Part shown: piece by piece, positions 12,868 through 14,788 of the stretch
Layout of the letters: each line of letters begins with the position of its first letter
How positions within the stretch are numbered: the stretch's first letter is position 1
Assembly: GCA_000432735.1 (NCBI GenBank)
Contig: FR887837.1
Span: forward strand, 286-15,073
Source: Bacteroides sp. CAG:443
GTDB taxonomy: Bacteria > Bacteroidota > Bacteroidia > Bacteroidales > Bacteroidaceae
Direction: 5' to 3'
DNA length: 14,788 bases
Notes under the pieces: generated by a model
The model's input: only the letters and a program-made list of their open reading frames with translations
Told to the model about the DNA's origin: nothing
The model's database searches: none
Made by a program: the position numbers and the translations under genes

Positions 12868-14655
12868 ATGACTAAACTTTCATACCGCTTACTACCCTTC
12901 AGCAAACGGCTGTTTCTTTCGGTTGTCACACTGTTTCTTGCCTTTGCTGTCTGCTTTATGCTGTTTCAGTACCAGCGCGAAAAGTCTTATAAGAGCGAAT
13001 TACTGAACACACAGTTGCAGAATTATAATGCACAATTATATGATTTTATCAACGAAAACGAGAATTTCAGCATAGATACCTTGCAACACTACGTCACTAC
13101 GCATATGATACCCAACCTACGGGTAACCCTCATAACTGCGGAAGGTGAAGTGCTTTATGACAATACCCAGAAGGATATAAGTCTGTTTAAGAATCACAGC
13201 TCCCGAAAAGAGGTACAAGATGCCCTGATGTATGGCAGCGGATATTCCATCAGCCGTTATTCAGAAAGCCTGAACGGAGAAGAATTCTTTTATTCTGCCC
13301 ATTATTATCCATCCCAGCAACTAATTATACGTTCCGCACTTCCTTATAATGTAAGTTTAAGTGAACATTTGCGTGCGGACTCTGGATTTGTCTGGTTTAC
13401 GATTATCATCAGTCTGGTACTGATGACTCTTTTCTATCGTTTTACGCATAAATTGGGGACTTCTATTACTCAGTTGCAACAGTTTGCCCTGAAAGCCGAC
13501 CGCAATGAGCCGATAGACCTAGACATTTTAGAAACATTTCCAAAAAATGAACTGGGAGAAATCTCACAGCATATCATTAAGATATACAAACGTCTTCACC
13601 GGGCAAAAGAAGCCTTATACATTGAACGTGAGAAATTGATATCTCACTTACAAACCTCACACGAGGGATTAGGTGTATTCACCCGCGAACGAAATGAGAT
13701 TTTAGTCAATAACCTATTCACTCAATATGCCAATACCATATCCGACCACAATCTGGCATCTACTGAAGAGGTATTTTCCATTCCGGAACTGGCACCTATT
13801 ACCGACTTCTTAAACAGAAACGAAGGAAATTTCCATAAAGAAGAAAAAAGATTTTCGTTGCATATCGATAAGAATGCACGTTCGTTTTCCGTAGAGTGCA
13901 TCATCTTTCAGGATCATGCCTTTGAAATTTCCATCATCGATATCACTCAAGAAGAAGAACAGGCACGATTGAAACGACAACTTACCCAGAATATCGCACA
14001 CGAACTGAAAACACCGGTAAGCAGTATACAAGGTTATCTGGAAACGATTCTGAACAACCCGAATATTTCTCCTGAAATAATGCATACGTTTCTGGAACGC
14101 AGTTATGCACAAAGTAACCGACTTACTATTTTACTACGTGATATATCGGTACTGACACGCATGGACGAAGCTCCTCATCTGGTAGAAATTGAAACTGTAG
14201 ACCTGAGCAAGATTATAGAAAACATGTTGAATGAAGTTGCATTGAACCTGGAAGAAAAACAAATAAAAGTGGTCAACAAACTACCATTCAACTTGAAACT
14301 GGAAGGAAACAGTTCACTGATTTATTCTATTTTCCGCAATCTGATGGACAATGCCATCGCCTATGCAGGAACAGGAGTAACAGTTACAATCAACTGCTTC
14401 CGCGAAGACGAGAAATTCTATTACTTCAGTTTTTCCGATACCGGAGTAGGAGTGCCGGAAGAACACCTGAACCGTCTATTCGAACGTTTCTACCGCGTAG
14501 ACAAAGGACGCTCACGAAAACTGGGAGGAACTGGTCTGGGACTTGCCATTGTAAAGAACGCTGTTCTTTTCCACGGAGGAACAATCTTCGCCAAGAACAA
14601 TCCTCACGGCGGATTGGAATTTGTCTTTACCTTGCAAAAGAACAAAGAAAATTAA
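12868..14655 (+). CDS. rprX: Membrane sensor histidine kinase, RprX-like
   Basis: A 595-residue inner-membrane sensor kinase, partner of the upstream regulator. TM1 is about 14-34 and TM2 about 173-191, enclosing a periplasmic sensor region of about 135 residues. A linker (about 192-260) with HAMP-like and coiled-coil character follows, then a PAS-like region (about 262-362). The HisKA phosphorylation site is His378 in QNIAHELKTPVSS. The ATPase domain has the N box with Asn495 in NLMDNAIAYA, the G1 box DTGVG (524-528), the F box FERFYRVDKG, and the G2 box GGTGLGLAIV (553-562). All residues needed for autophosphorylation are present. The signal sensed is not evident. It is the last gene of its operon and is followed by a strong terminator. 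Confidence 0.9.
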   Translation: MTKLSYRLLPFSKRLFLSVVTLFLAFAVCFMLFQYQREKSYKSELLNTQLQNYNAQLYDFINENENFSIDTLQHYVTTHMIPNLRVTLITAEGEVLYDNTQKDISLFKNHSSRKEVQDALMYGSGYSISRYSESLNGEEFFYSAHYYPSQQLIIRSALPYNVSLSEHLRADSGFVWFTIIISLVLMTLFYRFTHKLGTSITQLQQFALKADRNEPIDLDILETFPKNELGEISQHIIKIYKRLHRAKEALYIEREKLISHLQTSHEGLGVFTRERNEILVNNLFTQYANTISDHNLASTEEVFSIPELAPITDFLNRNEGNFHKEEKRFSLHIDKNARSFSVECIIFQDHAFEISIIDITQEEEQARLKRQLTQNIAHELKTPVSSIQGYLETILNNPNISPEIMHTFLERSYAQSNRLTILLRDISVLTRMDEAPHLVEIETVDLSKIIENMLNEVALNLEEKQIKVVNKLPFNLKLEGNSSLIYSIFRNLMDNAIAYAGTGVTVTINCFREDEKFYYFSFSDTGVGVPEEHLNRLFERFYRVDKGRSRKLGGTGLGLAIVKNAVLFHGGTIFAKNNPHGGLEFVFTLQKNKEN

Positions 14656-14690
14656 TTTAAGGACGTATACTCTATCTGTTGAATGTACTC

Positions 14691-14743
14691 AAAATTCCCT
14701 TGTCAAGCCTTTATTACTATAGGACATGACAAGGGAATTTTTT
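14691..14743 (+). terminator. Strong terminator after the two-component operon
   Basis: AAAATTCCCTTGTCA (14691-14705) and TGACAAGGGAATTTT (14727-14741) form a perfect 15-bp stem with a 21-nt loop, running into a T-tract (14738-14743). The A-run at the 5' side would give U residues on the other strand, so it may also stop transcription coming from the right. Confidence 0.88.
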
Positions 14744-14749
14744 AATTTA

Positions 14750-14770
14750 GGGATATTCAGTAAATGTCCC
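14750..14770. repeat. Small hairpin near the window end
   Basis: GGGATATT (14750-14757) can pair with AATGTCCC (14763-14770), 8 pairs including one G-U or A-C depending on strand, loop CAGTA. It follows the terminator by 6 nt. It may belong to the next gene or element beyond the window; no identity can be given. Confidence 0.4.
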
Positions 14771-14788
14771 CAAAATAAGATGGCATAT

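Overview
The window looks like chromosomal DNA of a Bacteroides-type bacterium (order Bacteroidales). The evidence is seen directly: moderate-to-low GC, coding starts preceded by A/T-rich sequence with few Shine-Dalgarno motifs, and several promoters matching the Bacteroides primary-sigma pattern TTTG, 19-21 nt, TAnnTTTG. The gene content also fits: a trpB-E-G-D-C-F-A operon and an RprX/RprY-like two-component pair. The exact species cannot be fixed from this sequence alone.

Layout. Positions 1-544 (minus strand) hold one end of an IS66-family insertion sequence: the tnpA accessory gene, the start of tnpB and a terminal GTAAGC end. A striking leader hairpin sits directly before tnpA. Positions 841-2214 (minus) encode a XylE-type sugar/H+ symporter that keeps the xylose-contacting residues. 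Divergent from it is an AraC-family regulator (2423-3274), and a perfect 17-bp palindrome lies in their shared control region. The regulator converges on a six-helix DUF308/HdeD-like membrane protein (3288-3845, minus), and both stop codons fall inside one shared hairpin.

Positions 4166-10866 are a complete tryptophan operon. It has a strong Bacteroides-type promoter, a 20-residue leader peptide with tandem Trp codons, an intrinsic terminator (attenuator), then trpB, trpE, trpG, trpD, trpC, trpF and trpA. The seven enzymes cover every step from chorismate to tryptophan. The leader was the strongest regulatory find: it implies ribosome-mediated attenuation, and the leader-peptide segment partly copies one arm of the terminator.

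Positions 11036-12085 encode a cytoplasmic type I L-asparaginase. It is followed by an OmpR-type response regulator (real start most likely 12164) and its membrane histidine kinase, ending in a strong terminator at 14691-14743. A 7-mer repeated with an 11-bp period lies just upstream of the regulator's promoter and could be its autoregulatory site.

No frameshifted or broken gene, tRNA, rRNA or CRISPR array was seen. The IS and tnpB are cut by the window edge. All RNA folds and promoter calls were made by hand. I did not find a wholly new multi-gene system; the interest is in regulatory architecture.
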